Below are positions 46,312 to 55,802 of a DNA stretch of 64,000 bases, in pieces. A program made the translations under genes and the position numbers. Position 1 is the stretch's first letter, and the number at the start of each line of letters is the position of its first letter. Origin of the DNA: Sphingobium lignivorans (GTDB lineage: Bacteria; Pseudomonadota; Alphaproteobacteria; Sphingomonadales; Sphingomonadaceae); NCBI RefSeq assembly GCF_014203955.1, contig NZ_JACHKA010000001.1, positions 1,943,501 through 2,007,500 on the forward strand, read 5' to 3'. Under the pieces are notes generated by a model. It did not search any database. It was not told the DNA's origin and saw nothing but the letters and a program-made list of their open reading frames with translations.

Positions 46312-47871
46312 ATGCGCCGATCCACCTCGACTGCTTTGTTGAGCCTGCTTCTCCTCACAACAGCCGCCCCGCTTGCTCCCGCCTTCGCCCAGAAGAGCGA
46401 CAGCGCGACGACGGCAAGCGAGAAGAAGGACGATGTCGTCCAGGCACCTGTCGAGGAACAGGCGAGCCCGAAGCGGGGTAATGTCACCGTTGCCGGCCGC
46501 CGCATCGACTACACGGTCACGCCCGGCACGCTGACCATCCGCAATGACGATGGCGAACCTATCGCAAGCATGTTCTATGTCTCCTATGTGGCAGACAAGG
46601 CGCCCGGCGCTGCCCGCCGCCCGGTGACTTTCGTGTTCAATGGTGGTCCCGGTTCCTCGACCATGTGGCTCCACATCGGCTCCTTCGGCCCGGTCCGCGT
46701 CGATACGCCGACGGACAAGGCGACGGCGCCCGCGCCCTTCAAGATCGGCCCCAATCCCGACACCCTGCTCGACAAGACCGATTTCGTGTTCATGGACGCG
46801 ATCGGCACCGGCCTTTCCCGCCCGCTCGGCAAGGCCCAGGGCAAGCAGTTCTGGGGCGTCGATCAGGATATCGACGTGTTCGCCAGCGCCATCCAGCGCT
46901 ACATCACGATCAACGATCGGTGGAACGATCCCAAGGTCATCCTGGGCGAAAGCTATGGCACGCTGCGCGGCGCCGGCCTCGTCAATGAGCTGCAGAATCG
47001 CGGCGTGCAGATGAACGGCGTGATCCTTCTCTCGTCCATCCTCAACTACGGCATCCGCAACCCCGGCTACGACCAGATCAACGTCACCTATCTGCCGAGC
47101 TATGCGGCCACGGCCTGGTATCATAATCGCCTGCCCAACCGGCCGGCCACGCTCGAACCCTTCCTCACCGAAGTGCGTGACTTCGCCAACGGACCCTATC
47201 TCACGGCGCTCGCCAAGGGCGATGACCTGAGCGATGCCGAGCGCAACGAAATCGCGGCGAAGCTGTCGGCCTATACCGGCCTCTCCCCGCAGTTCCTCAT
47301 CCAGAACGACCTGCGCGTGGACCTTGGCCGGTTCCGCAAGGAGCTTATGCGCGGCAGCAGCCGCACCGTCGGCCGGCTCGACTCCCGCTTCCTCGGTATC
47401 GACGTGGACGATGGCGCCGAGCAGCCCGAATATGACGCGGCGGACGCAGCGATCAGCGGTGCCTATATCAGCGCGATCAATGACTATCTCTTCGGCACGC
47501 TCGGTTACGAGACCAAGCTCCAGTATCGCCCGAACTTCTACAAGGAAATCAGCCCGGCCTGGGACCAGAGCCACAGGAACCCGCTGGGCGGCTTCCGCAA
47601 GATGCCTGCGGCGGACACGGCGCTCGACCTCGGCCGCGCGATGCGGATCAATCCCTATCTCAAGGTCCTGTCGCTCAATGGCTATTATGACATGGCGACG
47701 CCCTTCTTCGGCGCGGAATATGATCTCAAGCACATGCAGATCGATCCCTCGCTGAAATCGAACATCACCTATCGCTATTATGAATCCGGGCACATGATCT
47801 ACATCCACCCGGAATCCATGACGGCGCTGCGCACGGACCTCATCTCATTCTACGACAGCCTGCGCGGCTGA
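46312..47871 (+). CDS. S10 serine carboxypeptidase family protein, secreted
   Basis: The 519-residue protein has a signal peptide (LLSLLLLTTAAPLAPAFAQ) and an S10 alpha/beta hydrolase domain: the NGGPGSSTMW substrate motif, nucleophile Ser in ILGESYGTLRGAG, Asp in NGYYDMATPFFGA and His in YYESGHMIYIHPE. Serine carboxypeptidases remove C-terminal residues, and some family members accept proline at or near the cleavage site. It is divergent from the alpha/beta hydrolase and has operator 4 in front. A terminator hairpin follows. Confidence 0.9.
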   Translation: MRRSTSTALLSLLLLTTAAPLAPAFAQKSDSATTASEKKDDVVQAPVEEQASPKRGNVTVAGRRIDYTVTPGTLTIRNDDGEPIASMFYVSYVADKAPGAARRPVTFVFNGGPGSSTMWLHIGSFGPVRVDTPTDKATAPAPFKIGPNPDTLLDKTDFVFMDAIGTGLSRPLGKAQGKQFWGVDQDIDVFASAIQRYITINDRWNDPKVILGESYGTLRGAGLVNELQNRGVQMNGVILLSSILNYGIRNPGYDQINVTYLPSYAATAWYHNRLPNRPATLEPFLTEVRDFANGPYLTALAKGDDLSDAERNEIAAKLSAYTGLSPQFLIQNDLRVDLGRFRKELMRGSSRTVGRLDSRFLGIDVDDGAEQPEYDAADAAISGAYISAINDYLFGTLGYETKLQYRPNFYKEISPAWDQSHRNPLGGFRKMPAADTALDLGRAMRINPYLKVLSLNGYYDMATPFFGAEYDLKHMQIDPSLKSNITYRYYESGHMIYIHPESMTALRTDLISFYDSLRG

Positions 47872-47900
47872 CGATCCTTCGACAGATCGGTCCTCCCGAA

Positions 47901-47940
47901 AGGCCGCGCACCGCCCGAGGGCCGTGCGCGGCCTTTCTCG
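47901..47940 (+). terminator. Rho-independent terminator of the S10 gene
   Basis: AGGCCGCGCAC (47901-47911) pairs with GTGCGCGGCCT (47924-47934) and is followed by TTCTCG. It lies 30 bases after the S10 stop codon. Confidence 0.7.
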
Positions 47941-48227
47941 TCGGTCCGGACATGGCTGCGTTTGACCGCAAAGGCGCTGTCGAAGGGGCGCAGGGGGAAC
48001 GGTTCGGATGATCGATAAACCTTCGGCAAGGGCGGCCGACATGCGCGGCATCCACGCCCGGAGCAGTCGCTGTTTGCGCCGGCCTCTTTGCCCTTTCGCA
48101 ACAGGCGGTTAAGCGCCTGACCTGAAGTGCAGTTCGAATGGTTGGAAGATTAGCTCTGTGGGGCAGTCAACCGGACCCGCCGCTGCCCGGCTTGGCTGGC
48201 ATGATCGCCCTGCCATGCACATATGAG
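47941..48227. other. Intergenic stretch with no gene seen
   Basis: Between the S10 terminator and the terminator of the oppositely oriented amidohydrolase I see no coding frame with a ribosome site, no GTATAC operator and no RNA gene. Small open frames here have no initiation signal. Confidence 0.5.
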
Positions 48228-48253
48228 AAGGGGCACCGCGCGCGGTGCCCCTT
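48228..48253 (-). terminator. Terminator of the TonB-amidohydrolase unit
   Basis: AAGGGGCACCGCG pairs with CGCGGTGCCCCTT as a perfect 13-base stem (48228-48253). On the minus strand it follows the amidohydrolase stop at 48286 and is trailed by CTCATATG. Confidence 0.65.
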
Positions 48254-48285
48254 CCCCTCTGGGGAGCTCTTTCAGGACGTGAACC

Positions 48286-49953
48286 TCACTGACCGGTGAG
48301 ATCGGCGTCCTCGATCGTCATGATGCCGTTGGGCAGGCCGCGCTCAGCCTTGGCCTTGGCGACCATGTCGCGGATCTCGGCACGGATCTGGCGGGCGTCG
48401 TACACGATACCGTCCTTGATCGTGTAGGTGATGCCGCCCACACGCTCGACCTTGCCGGTCTCGTCGTTGAGGTTGAGCGTGCCGGTGCCGTAGAGAAGCT
48501 TCATGTTCGCAAGGGGATTGCCCTTGACGATGGCGAAGTCCGCTTTCCGCCCTACCCGGATCGTGCCGATCTCGTCCTCATGGCCGAGGACCTTGGCGCC
48601 GACCTGCGTCGCGGCATGGATCACTTCGAGCGGCGTGAAACCCGCCTCGCGCAGCAGCTCCATCTCCTGGACGTAGCCGAAGCCATAGAGATTGTAGATG
48701 TAGCCGGAGTCACTGCCGACCGAGACCAGGCCGCCGCGGTTCTTGTACTCGTTCACGAACTGCATCCAGAGACGATAATTCTCCTTCCAGTCCATCTCGT
48801 CTTCCGTGGTCCAGTCGAACCAGTAGGAGCCGTGATTGTGCCGGCTGGGCTTATAATAGTCCCAGATGCCCGGCATCGCATATTGCTCATGCCACTGGGC
48901 ACGGCTCATCCGCATGAAATCGCGGCTGGTGAGATAGGCCGTGAACGTCGGGCTCAGCGCGAAATTGCGCTCGAGCAGCGTGTCCATGACCTGGTTCCAC
49001 TTGTCCGAACCGGGCTTGGCGGCCTGCTGCCAGAGACGGCCGGATTCGGCGAAGCGCATCTGCTCGTCATTGTTGATGAAGTCGTTCGGCCACTTCTGGA
49101 ACTGCCGATCGGCGAACATGGCTTCGGGCAGGCCGTACCAGTGCTCCATGGACTCAAGGCCCACTTCCGAGGTGGTCAGCACATTGGCATAGGCCACGCT
49201 GGGCTGCGCATGATGCATGGTGGTGCGCAGGTCCAGCTTGTCGGCCTCCTCGATGGCCGCCATCAGCACATCTTCGGCGCCGCCGATGAACTTGATACCG
49301 TCCGCGCCGCGCTTCTTGGCCTCCTGGATGGTCGCCCGCGCGTCGGCCGCCGTATTGACGAGCGCACCCCGGCGGATCGCCTGGAACATGGGGTAGACGT
49401 CGAAACGGGGCGCCAGAATCTCGTTCGCGGCACTCCGCCGCTTGATGTCGACCGACCATTCCATCGGATGATTGTTGCCGACTTCGCGCACGGTGGTGAC
49501 GCCATGCGCCATCCACAGCTTCAGAATATAATTGGTCGGAACCTTCTGGTCGTCTTCCAGCGAATGGAGATGGACGTGCGTGTCGATGAAGCCCGGCATC
49601 ACATAATAGCCGGTCAGATCGATCTCATAGTCGCCCTTGGCGGCGCGCTGGCTCTCGACGATCGCCTTGGGCGCGCCGATGCTCTTGATCTCCGCGATGC
49701 GATCGCCCGAGATGACGATGTCGACCGGTCCCTGCGCCGGAGCGCCGGTGCCGTCGATCATGATGGCGTTGCGCAGCACCAGCCGCTTGTAGGGGCCGAC
49801 CCCCTCCGTGCGCGCCAGCACCGGATCGACGCCGGTGGCCGTGATTTGCGCCTGCGCGCTCTGCGAGATCGGCGTCAATGTCGTGGCCGTGAGGCCAATG
49901 GCGATGGCAAGGCGCCGTACAGCGCTGCAGCGCTGGCTGAATGTCGTCTTCAT
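48286..49953 (-). CDS. Secreted amidohydrolase, prolidase-like (subtype with carboxylated Lys)
   Basis: The 555-residue protein has a signal peptide (AIAIGLTATTLTPISQSAQA) and an amidohydrolase barrel. Metal ligands are the HxH in FIDTHVHLH, a Lys in DGIKFIG that would be carbamylated, His in TTMHHAQPS, His in SMEHWYG and Asp in VGSDSGYIY. This branch includes imidazolonepropionase-like and Xaa-Pro dipeptidase-like enzymes. It is the last gene of a minus-strand unit with an M24 protein and a TonB receptor, and has a paralogue at 59394-61082. Periplasmic hydrolysis of an imported di- or oligopeptide is the inferred role. Confidence 0.87.
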   Translation of the reverse strand: MKTTFSQRCSAVRRLAIAIGLTATTLTPISQSAQAQITATGVDPVLARTEGVGPYKRLVLRNAIMIDGTGAPAQGPVDIVISGDRIAEIKSIGAPKAIVESQRAAKGDYEIDLTGYYVMPGFIDTHVHLHSLEDDQKVPTNYILKLWMAHGVTTVREVGNNHPMEWSVDIKRRSAANEILAPRFDVYPMFQAIRRGALVNTAADARATIQEAKKRGADGIKFIGGAEDVLMAAIEEADKLDLRTTMHHAQPSVAYANVLTTSEVGLESMEHWYGLPEAMFADRQFQKWPNDFINNDEQMRFAESGRLWQQAAKPGSDKWNQVMDTLLERNFALSPTFTAYLTSRDFMRMSRAQWHEQYAMPGIWDYYKPSRHNHGSYWFDWTTEDEMDWKENYRLWMQFVNEYKNRGGLVSVGSDSGYIYNLYGFGYVQEMELLREAGFTPLEVIHAATQVGAKVLGHEDEIGTIRVGRKADFAIVKGNPLANMKLLYGTGTLNLNDETGKVERVGGITYTIKDGIVYDARQIRAEIRDMVAKAKAERGLPNGIMTIEDADLTGQ

Positions 49954-50014
49954 GCAAGAAGCTCCAGTAAAGGAAAAGGGCCCGGCTGCATGTGCGGCCG
50001 GGCCCGTGGGAGGA

Positions 50015-52957
50015 TCAGAACTTCATCGTGGCACCGATGAAGAAGCGCCGTCCCATGATGTCGTAGAGCGTGACGTCGGTGTTGGCGTCGCCCACATAGG
50101 TCGTTCCGAAAATCGGAGGCTTCTTGTTGAAGAGGTTGTTGATGCCTCCGAACACCGAAAGCCCGCCAGTCACGTCCACATTGCTGGTGAGATCGAAGTA
50201 CCAGACGGGATCGATGTCGCCGGCGACGGTCGTGACGCCCGAGTAGGGCTTGATCGCGCCGATCATCCGGCCCTGCATCGTCAGTGTCACCGGACCGCTG
50301 GCGTAGCGAGCGCTGACATTGAGCTTGAAGTCCGGAATGATGAAACCGCCCGAACCCGAGGAGCAACCGCCCGCATAGTGGCCGGCGCAATCGAGCGGAC
50401 CGGACGCGCTGGTCGTCTGCAGCGAGCGTTCGAACATCCAGCTGCCCACGGCCTGGAGAGACAGCGACGCATCGCCATCCAGGCTGAGGACGGACGGCAG
50501 CGACATGCGATAGTCTGCCTGGACGTCAAGACCGCTGGCCTTCATCGCACCGATGTTGCTCAGGGCAACACGGACATAGTCGATCTGGCCGCTCGGCAGA
50601 CGCAGGACGTTCTGGCATGCAACGCTTGACGGGCTGAGGCTTGCGGCGCACTCGGCCATGGTCTGGGCGTTGTTGATGCTGGTGATCGCGTCCTCGATCT
50701 CCACGTTCCAGTAGTCGACCGTGAGGTTGAGACCCGGCAGGAACGGCGGCGAAACGACCGCACCGATGGTGTAGGTCTTCGACTTCTCTTCCCGGAGATT
50801 GGGATTGCCGCCGCTCTCCTGGTTCATGCCCAGCGCCTGCTGCTCGAAGGTGTTGATGTCACCAGCCGGCACGCCGGTGGCGACGCAGAGCGCCTTGAGT
50901 TCCGCACTGCGGGTGTCGTTCGTCGACGAGGTCCTTGCGCAGAAGTCGACCGCACCGTTCACATAACCGATGGTCCGCGCGCCATAGAGCTCGGCGATGT
51001 TCGGAGCACGAATGGCCTGGTTATAGGCGCCGCGGAAACGGAACCAATGCACTGGCGCATATTCGCCACCGAGCTTCCAGGTGAACACCCCGCCGACGGT
51101 CGAGTAATCGGAATAGCGGGCTGCGCCTTCGATCGCCAGCGTGTCGATGAACGGCATGTCCGAGAGCAACGGCACGCGCAGCTCGCCGAACACTTCCTTC
51201 ACGTCGATCTTGCCGGACAGCGGTGACTGGGAGCTGGGACCATATTCCCCCGCGATATCCTGCGGGCTGGGCACGAAATTGTAGCGGTCCTCGCGATACT
51301 CCGCACCGAGCGCCATCGAGACAGGGCCGGCCGGAAGATTGAAGAGGACACCGCTGAGCGAGCCGCCGGCCACGTAACGCTCGAACGTGTCGTGCGAGAC
51401 CCGGCTTGGCGAAATGAACGCCGCTGCCTCGGGCGAGATCGCTCCTTCGCCGAAGATGTTCACCGGCACGCAACCGAGCGTCTGCGTCTGGCAGACCACC
51501 TGCCCGCTCGAATTGATCATCGTGTTCAGGCCGAGACTCAGCCTCGACTGGGAAACGACGCCTTCATAGCGGCTGTCCGTGCGGTTGCGGTGATACTGGA
51601 AGAAGGTGTCCCAGTTCCATTTCCCGGCGCCGAGGTCCATGTCGCCCCGGGCACCCAGAGTGACGGCAAGCGAATTGCGCTCGAAGAACGCGTCGCGCGT
51701 GCCGACCTCTTCCGCGCGACGGCCCGAGCCGACGACAGCGGCCGTGCCGTCGCCATCCGCATCGAAGATCGCCGCGTTGTTGATGAAGAAATTGCGGACT
51801 GACGGGCTCAGGCCCGGGTTGGTCGCATATTGCGGGACCAGCAACGTCTGGGAAGGCGCCCCGGGCGTCACGGGCGTAAACGCATCCGGCGCGAGCCGAT
51901 ACTCGTTGCGGGCGTTCACATAATAGGTCTCGCCGTAGAGCTGGATCCGGTCGGTCACGTCATAATGGGCGAGAGCCGAGAGGCTGATGCGGTCCTGCGG
52001 ACGTTGCAGCAGCATGTAGGGCGCATAGTTGTACGTGCTTTCCGGTGCACAATAGGCCTGCGGCGTCCCGCTCGAATCGAAGGTGATGCCGGTGACCGAG
52101 GTGCAGTTGCCCCCCGGATTCATGTTCACGCCCACGATGGATGCGCGCTGCGCGGCGGTCAGGCCGACGCGCGTGCCGGGCACGTTGCCCGAGCCGGCAT
52201 AGACCAGCGCACCGTTCACTTCGCCCAGCGGGATGCGCGACCAGGAGCGATCGCTCTGGTCGAACTGGTCCTGCTTCGCCCAGGTGGCGGCAAGCACGAC
52301 GCCGCTGCGGTCGCTCTGCGTACCCCAGGTGAAGTCGATCTTGTGCGAAGCCGCATCGCCATATTGCGTGATGCCGGTCTGCGCCGTCATCGTCAGACCC
52401 TCAAACGTATCGTTGAGGATGAAGTTGACCGCACCGGCAATGGCGTCGGAACCATAGACGGCCGAGGCGCCGCCGGTGATGATCTCGGCGCGCTTGATGA
52501 GCGCATCAGGGATGCTCGCGAGGTCGACTTCGCCCGCGGAGCTCGCCGCCACGAAGCGACGCCCGTTGACCAGCACCAGCGTACGGGTCGATCCGAGGCC
52601 GCGCAGGTTCGCGGTCAGAATGCCCGAGCCGCCGCCGATGTTCGCCGAGGAGGTGTTGCCCGCCGCAAGCTGCGGGAACTCATTCAGCGTCTTTTCGAGA
52701 CTGACGTTACCCGACAGGGCAATGTCCTCGGAGCTCATGACAGTGGTCGGACTGGGCGCGGTGAGATCCGTGCGAACCAGTCGGGAACCGGTGATGACAA
52801 TTTCTTCGCCCGAACCGCCGGCCTGAGGGGCCGCTTCCTCGGTCTGAGCAAAGGACGGCGTGGCGACCAGCAGCAACGCGCCGGTGGTCAGGAGCGTTGA
52901 ACCCAACGCACGGGAAATGACAGTCGCAGTCGACCCAATACGGACATTCTTAATCAC
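50015..52957 (-). CDS. TonB-dependent outer-membrane receptor
   Basis: The 980-residue protein has a signal peptide (GALLLVATPSFAQ), a TonB-box-like EEIVITGSR, a plug domain (VLVNGRRFVAASSAGEVDL, ASAVYGSDAIAGAVNFIL) and a 22-strand barrel ending in aromatic Phe (FFIGATMKF). It should import a large substrate across the outer membrane using the proton motive force. GTG 52957 follows AAAGGGGA and is preferred over TTG 52990. It stands between the M24 protein (72 bases upstream) and the amidohydrolase (61 bases downstream) in one unit under operator 5. A peptide or glycopeptide ligand is inference. Confidence 0.93.
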   Translation of the reverse strand: MIKNVRIGSTATVISRALGSTLLTTGALLLVATPSFAQTEEAAPQAGGSGEEIVITGSRLVRTDLTAPSPTTVMSSEDIALSGNVSLEKTLNEFPQLAAGNTSSANIGGGSGILTANLRGLGSTRTLVLVNGRRFVAASSAGEVDLASIPDALIKRAEIITGGASAVYGSDAIAGAVNFILNDTFEGLTMTAQTGITQYGDAASHKIDFTWGTQSDRSGVVLAATWAKQDQFDQSDRSWSRIPLGEVNGALVYAGSGNVPGTRVGLTAAQRASIVGVNMNPGGNCTSVTGITFDSSGTPQAYCAPESTYNYAPYMLLQRPQDRISLSALAHYDVTDRIQLYGETYYVNARNEYRLAPDAFTPVTPGAPSQTLLVPQYATNPGLSPSVRNFFINNAAIFDADGDGTAAVVGSGRRAEEVGTRDAFFERNSLAVTLGARGDMDLGAGKWNWDTFFQYHRNRTDSRYEGVVSQSRLSLGLNTMINSSGQVVCQTQTLGCVPVNIFGEGAISPEAAAFISPSRVSHDTFERYVAGGSLSGVLFNLPAGPVSMALGAEYREDRYNFVPSPQDIAGEYGPSSQSPLSGKIDVKEVFGELRVPLLSDMPFIDTLAIEGAARYSDYSTVGGVFTWKLGGEYAPVHWFRFRGAYNQAIRAPNIAELYGARTIGYVNGAVDFCARTSSTNDTRSAELKALCVATGVPAGDINTFEQQALGMNQESGGNPNLREEKSKTYTIGAVVSPPFLPGLNLTVDYWNVEIEDAITSINNAQTMAECAASLSPSSVACQNVLRLPSGQIDYVRVALSNIGAMKASGLDVQADYRMSLPSVLSLDGDASLSLQAVGSWMFERSLQTTSASGPLDCAGHYAGGCSSGSGGFIIPDFKLNVSARYASGPVTLTMQGRMIGAIKPYSGVTTVAGDIDPVWYFDLTSNVDVTGGLSVFGGINNLFNKKPPIFGTTYVGDANTDVTLYDIMGRRFFIGATMKF

Positions 52958-53029
52958 AGGAAGTCCCCTTTCGTTTTTGTTTGCTCCCAAGATTTTTCTT
53001 TATTATTCAAAGCAATAAACATTTCCTGG

Positions 53030-54433
53030 TCAGATATTGATCCAGGCCCATTCCTCGCTCCAGGGCAGGCGGGACATCTGAAGCGATGGCCCGCTGTCCT
53101 TCACGATGAATCCGTCAGAGAAGTTGGCGCCCGTGCCCGTCTCGGGATCGAACAGACCGGGCTCGACCGAGAACATCATCCCGGTATCCAGCACGGTATG
53201 ATCGCCCAGCGCGAGATAAGGCGGCTGGTGGCCTTCCATGCCCTCGCCATGAGCGGGGCGGTGATAGACATATTTCTGGACACCCTGCTCCACCTGGAAC
53301 TTGTGGATGTCATAGGCGACGTCGGAACATTTCGTGCCCTTGCGCGAAAGGTCCTTCTGCATGAGGCAGGCGTCGCGTGTGACGGTCCAGATCTTCTCCA
53401 TGTGACCGGTGCGCGGACCGATCATATAGGGGCGGTAGCATTCGCCGCCGCAGCCGCCGATCCGGACGACCCCCGAGACCTGAAGGGCCTGGCCCTTCTG
53501 GATGCGATTGTAGAAGAACTGGTTGGGATGGGGATAGCCGGTGGGCTGGCCGGCCCGGCAATTGACCCCGACGGAGATGCCGACTGCATTGTGCGGCTTA
53601 CCGTCCGGCGCGAGGTCCTTCATCATGATCTCGACGCCGAATTTCCGGGCGGCGTGCGCCACTTCGAAATCCATGAGATCGGTGCCGTGGGTGAGGATGA
53701 GGTCGCGAGCGTAAGCGTGGATCTTGTCGAAGTAGCTATAGGCTCTGCGCGTGAGGGCAATTTCGAGCGGCGTCTTGCGCATGCGCATGTAGAGGCAGAG
53801 TTGTTCGGCCGAAGCCATCGGAGTGCCGATTTCTTCCCCGACCTTGGTCTGGGCGGTGGGGGTCAGTTCCTTGTCGACAGCGAGCTTCTTGCCCCCATAA
53901 CCCCTCTTCTTGATATGGCGGAGCATCCAGCGCCAAAGATCGTTAGTGGGCCCTTTCGCTACCTTCCCTTCCTGGACCATCGTGCCTTCGACATCCAGCC
54001 AGTCGAAGTACATCTCCCCGCCATCGTCATACCACCAGGACTGAATGAGATCGCGGTCGAGTGCGGGGTAGAACCAGATCGGCGTTCCTGTGGCCGTCGG
54101 GATGAAGCAATGGATCATCCGCTCCGTCGTGGTGTGCCAGAGACCAGTGAAGTAGATGATGTTCCACTGGTTGGTGAGGAGTATCCCTTCGAAGCCCTGC
54201 TCCTTGAGCATTTCGCAAAGCCGGGATGTTCGTTCCTTGCTCCAGGAAAGAGGCAACCGATCGACCGTGGCAGGCGCCACCTCATCGGGTGGGAGAAACA
54301 GCTTGGCGGACTCCGCTCCGGTTACCGAAGCGCCCTTGGCGGGAGCCGGCGCAGCAAGCGCGGGGCTCATTCCCGGCACGGCGGCAAGAGCCGACACGCC
54401 AACGCCTTTCATGATGTTGCGTCGCGTGAGCAA
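53030..54433 (-). CDS. M24-family protein, Tat-exported, with altered metal site
   Basis: The 467-residue protein starts with a twin-arginine signal (LTRRNIMKGVGVSALAAVPGMSPALA) and has the M24 creatinase/prolidase fold. Compared with the canonical five ligands, the first Asp position reads VSGV (Ser), the second reads GGECYRPY (Glu), the His is kept in AHGEGMEGH, the first Glu is kept in SVEPGL, and the last Glu position reads NFSDGF (Ser/Asp). It may use a different metal set, act on a special substrate, or be non-catalytic. It is the first gene of the TonB unit and has operator 5 upstream. Confidence 0.85.
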   Translation of the reverse strand: MLTRRNIMKGVGVSALAAVPGMSPALAAPAPAKGASVTGAESAKLFLPPDEVAPATVDRLPLSWSKERTSRLCEMLKEQGFEGILLTNQWNIIYFTGLWHTTTERMIHCFIPTATGTPIWFYPALDRDLIQSWWYDDGGEMYFDWLDVEGTMVQEGKVAKGPTNDLWRWMLRHIKKRGYGGKKLAVDKELTPTAQTKVGEEIGTPMASAEQLCLYMRMRKTPLEIALTRRAYSYFDKIHAYARDLILTHGTDLMDFEVAHAARKFGVEIMMKDLAPDGKPHNAVGISVGVNCRAGQPTGYPHPNQFFYNRIQKGQALQVSGVVRIGGCGGECYRPYMIGPRTGHMEKIWTVTRDACLMQKDLSRKGTKCSDVAYDIHKFQVEQGVQKYVYHRPAHGEGMEGHQPPYLALGDHTVLDTGMMFSVEPGLFDPETGTGANFSDGFIVKDSGPSLQMSRLPWSEEWAWINI

Positions 54434-54480
54434 GATATTTCCCCTCTTTTCGAATCAGCAGCGAGGGGAAGTATATCGGA

Positions 54481-54494
54481 TATCGTATACTTTG
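54481..54494. promoter_or_regulatory. Operator 5 upstream of the M24-TonB-amidohydrolase unit
   Basis: TATCGTATACTTTG is centred on GTATAC (54485-54490), 48 bases before the M24 start at 54433 (minus strand). An extra ATATCGGATATC lies directly beside it. It shares ATCGTATAC with the other sites. Confidence 0.72.
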
Positions 54495-54617
54495 CAATGC
54501 GTCGAACCGAGGAATGGGAAGGTTTGTTGAAATTTTATGACGCGTAAGGGCGTTTTTACATTCTAAAAATCGAGACAATCGCCCTGCGGTTGTTCGGGGG
54601 TGAATCTAGCCCGTCGC

Positions 54618-55802
54618 TCAGGGCGCGGGCGCTTCCGCCGACGCGCTCCTCGCCACCCTGACGCGATCCCCCGTCTCGAGAATCTCCGGGGGAGAATCGA
54701 CCACCTGTTCGTTTCTGGTCAGCCCCGCGACGATCTCGACCATCTGCCCGTCGTCCCGGCCGAGCGTGACCGGCTTCATTCGCACCCTGTCGCCGCGTTC
54801 GACGACCGCAACGTGCGGACCACTGGCGCCGAAGATAAGGGCACTGCCCGGCACCCGAACCGTACTGGTCCGGTTTTGAACCGGGATCGTGACTTCGGCA
54901 TAAGCGCCCGGCTTGAGGGCTCGCTTCGGATTGCCGGCCTGGAACTCGATCCGCACCGACCCGGAACGCCGATCGACCGCGTTGGCACTGCGCACCAGCA
55001 CCGCCTCGAACGTCTCGCCCGGATATTCAGGCAGTGTCATGCGCGCCTTCAGGCCGGGATGGACAGCACCGCTGTAGCTCTGCGGAAGCTGGACGAAGAC
55101 GCGCATGCGCGTCACGTCCGCGATCGTATAGAAAGGCCCATCCACGGCGCCACTCGATCGTGCCAGAGCCCCGACCTCGATGGAGCGGCTCGTCACCACG
55201 CCATCAAAGGGTGCGACGATATTGGTGAAGCGCTGCAAGGCCTCCAGCCGATGCACGCTAGCGCTCGCGGCTTCGGCAATCGCCGCCTTGGCCGCGAGAT
55301 CGCCGCTCTTCTCGTCGAGCGCCTGCGCGGAGACCCAGCCATCCTTGCGCATGGAACTCCAGCGCTGCGCGGTCGTCTTGGCCAGTTCCTGATTGGCAAG
55401 CGCCGTCCGATGGCCGGCTTTGGCCTCTGCGAGCGCCTGGGCGATTTCGGGTGCGTCGATCCGCGCCAGCACCTGGCCAGCCTTCACGCTTTCGCCGATA
55501 TCGGCGGACCATGAACGGACATAGCCATCCACCCGGGGATAAAGGGCCGCATAATTATTGGCTTCGAGGACGCCGGGAAGAACGATCTGTCCGGTATCTT
55601 TCCCGGGCTGCGGCTTCACCAGCGCGACCGCCGGCAACGCGGCCCGCTCGACATCGGCCCGCTGCTCCGTCGCGCCGAATTGCCGCGCTGCGATACCCGC
55701 CGCTGCGATGACCAGCAGGACCGCCGCGCCGGTGAGCGCCATCCGTCTGGCTGTGCGTGCGGGCAGGGCGTCGGGTGTTTCGGGTGGGGTGGCATCATGC
55801 AT
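54618..55802 (-). CDS. RND efflux membrane fusion protein
   Basis: The 394-residue periplasmic adaptor has an N-terminal anchor (MALTGAAVLLVIAAAGIAARQF), the lipoyl half-motifs (ALYPRVDGYVRSWSADIGESVKAGQVLARID and NIVAPFDGVVTSRSIEVGALA), an alpha-hairpin (EAKAGHRTALANQELAKTTA) and a beta-barrel domain. It should link an RND pump to an outer-membrane channel. It overlaps the RND permease by 8 bases. No outer-membrane channel gene is visible nearby. Confidence 0.9.
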   Translation of the reverse strand: MHDATPPETPDALPARTARRMALTGAAVLLVIAAAGIAARQFGATEQRADVERAALPAVALVKPQPGKDTGQIVLPGVLEANNYAALYPRVDGYVRSWSADIGESVKAGQVLARIDAPEIAQALAEAKAGHRTALANQELAKTTAQRWSSMRKDGWVSAQALDEKSGDLAAKAAIAEAASASVHRLEALQRFTNIVAPFDGVVTSRSIEVGALARSSGAVDGPFYTIADVTRMRVFVQLPQSYSGAVHPGLKARMTLPEYPGETFEAVLVRSANAVDRRSGSVRIEFQAGNPKRALKPGAYAEVTIPVQNRTSTVRVPGSALIFGASGPHVAVVERGDRVRMKPVTLGRDDGQMVEIVAGLTRNEQVVDSPPEILETGDRVRVARSASAEAPAP

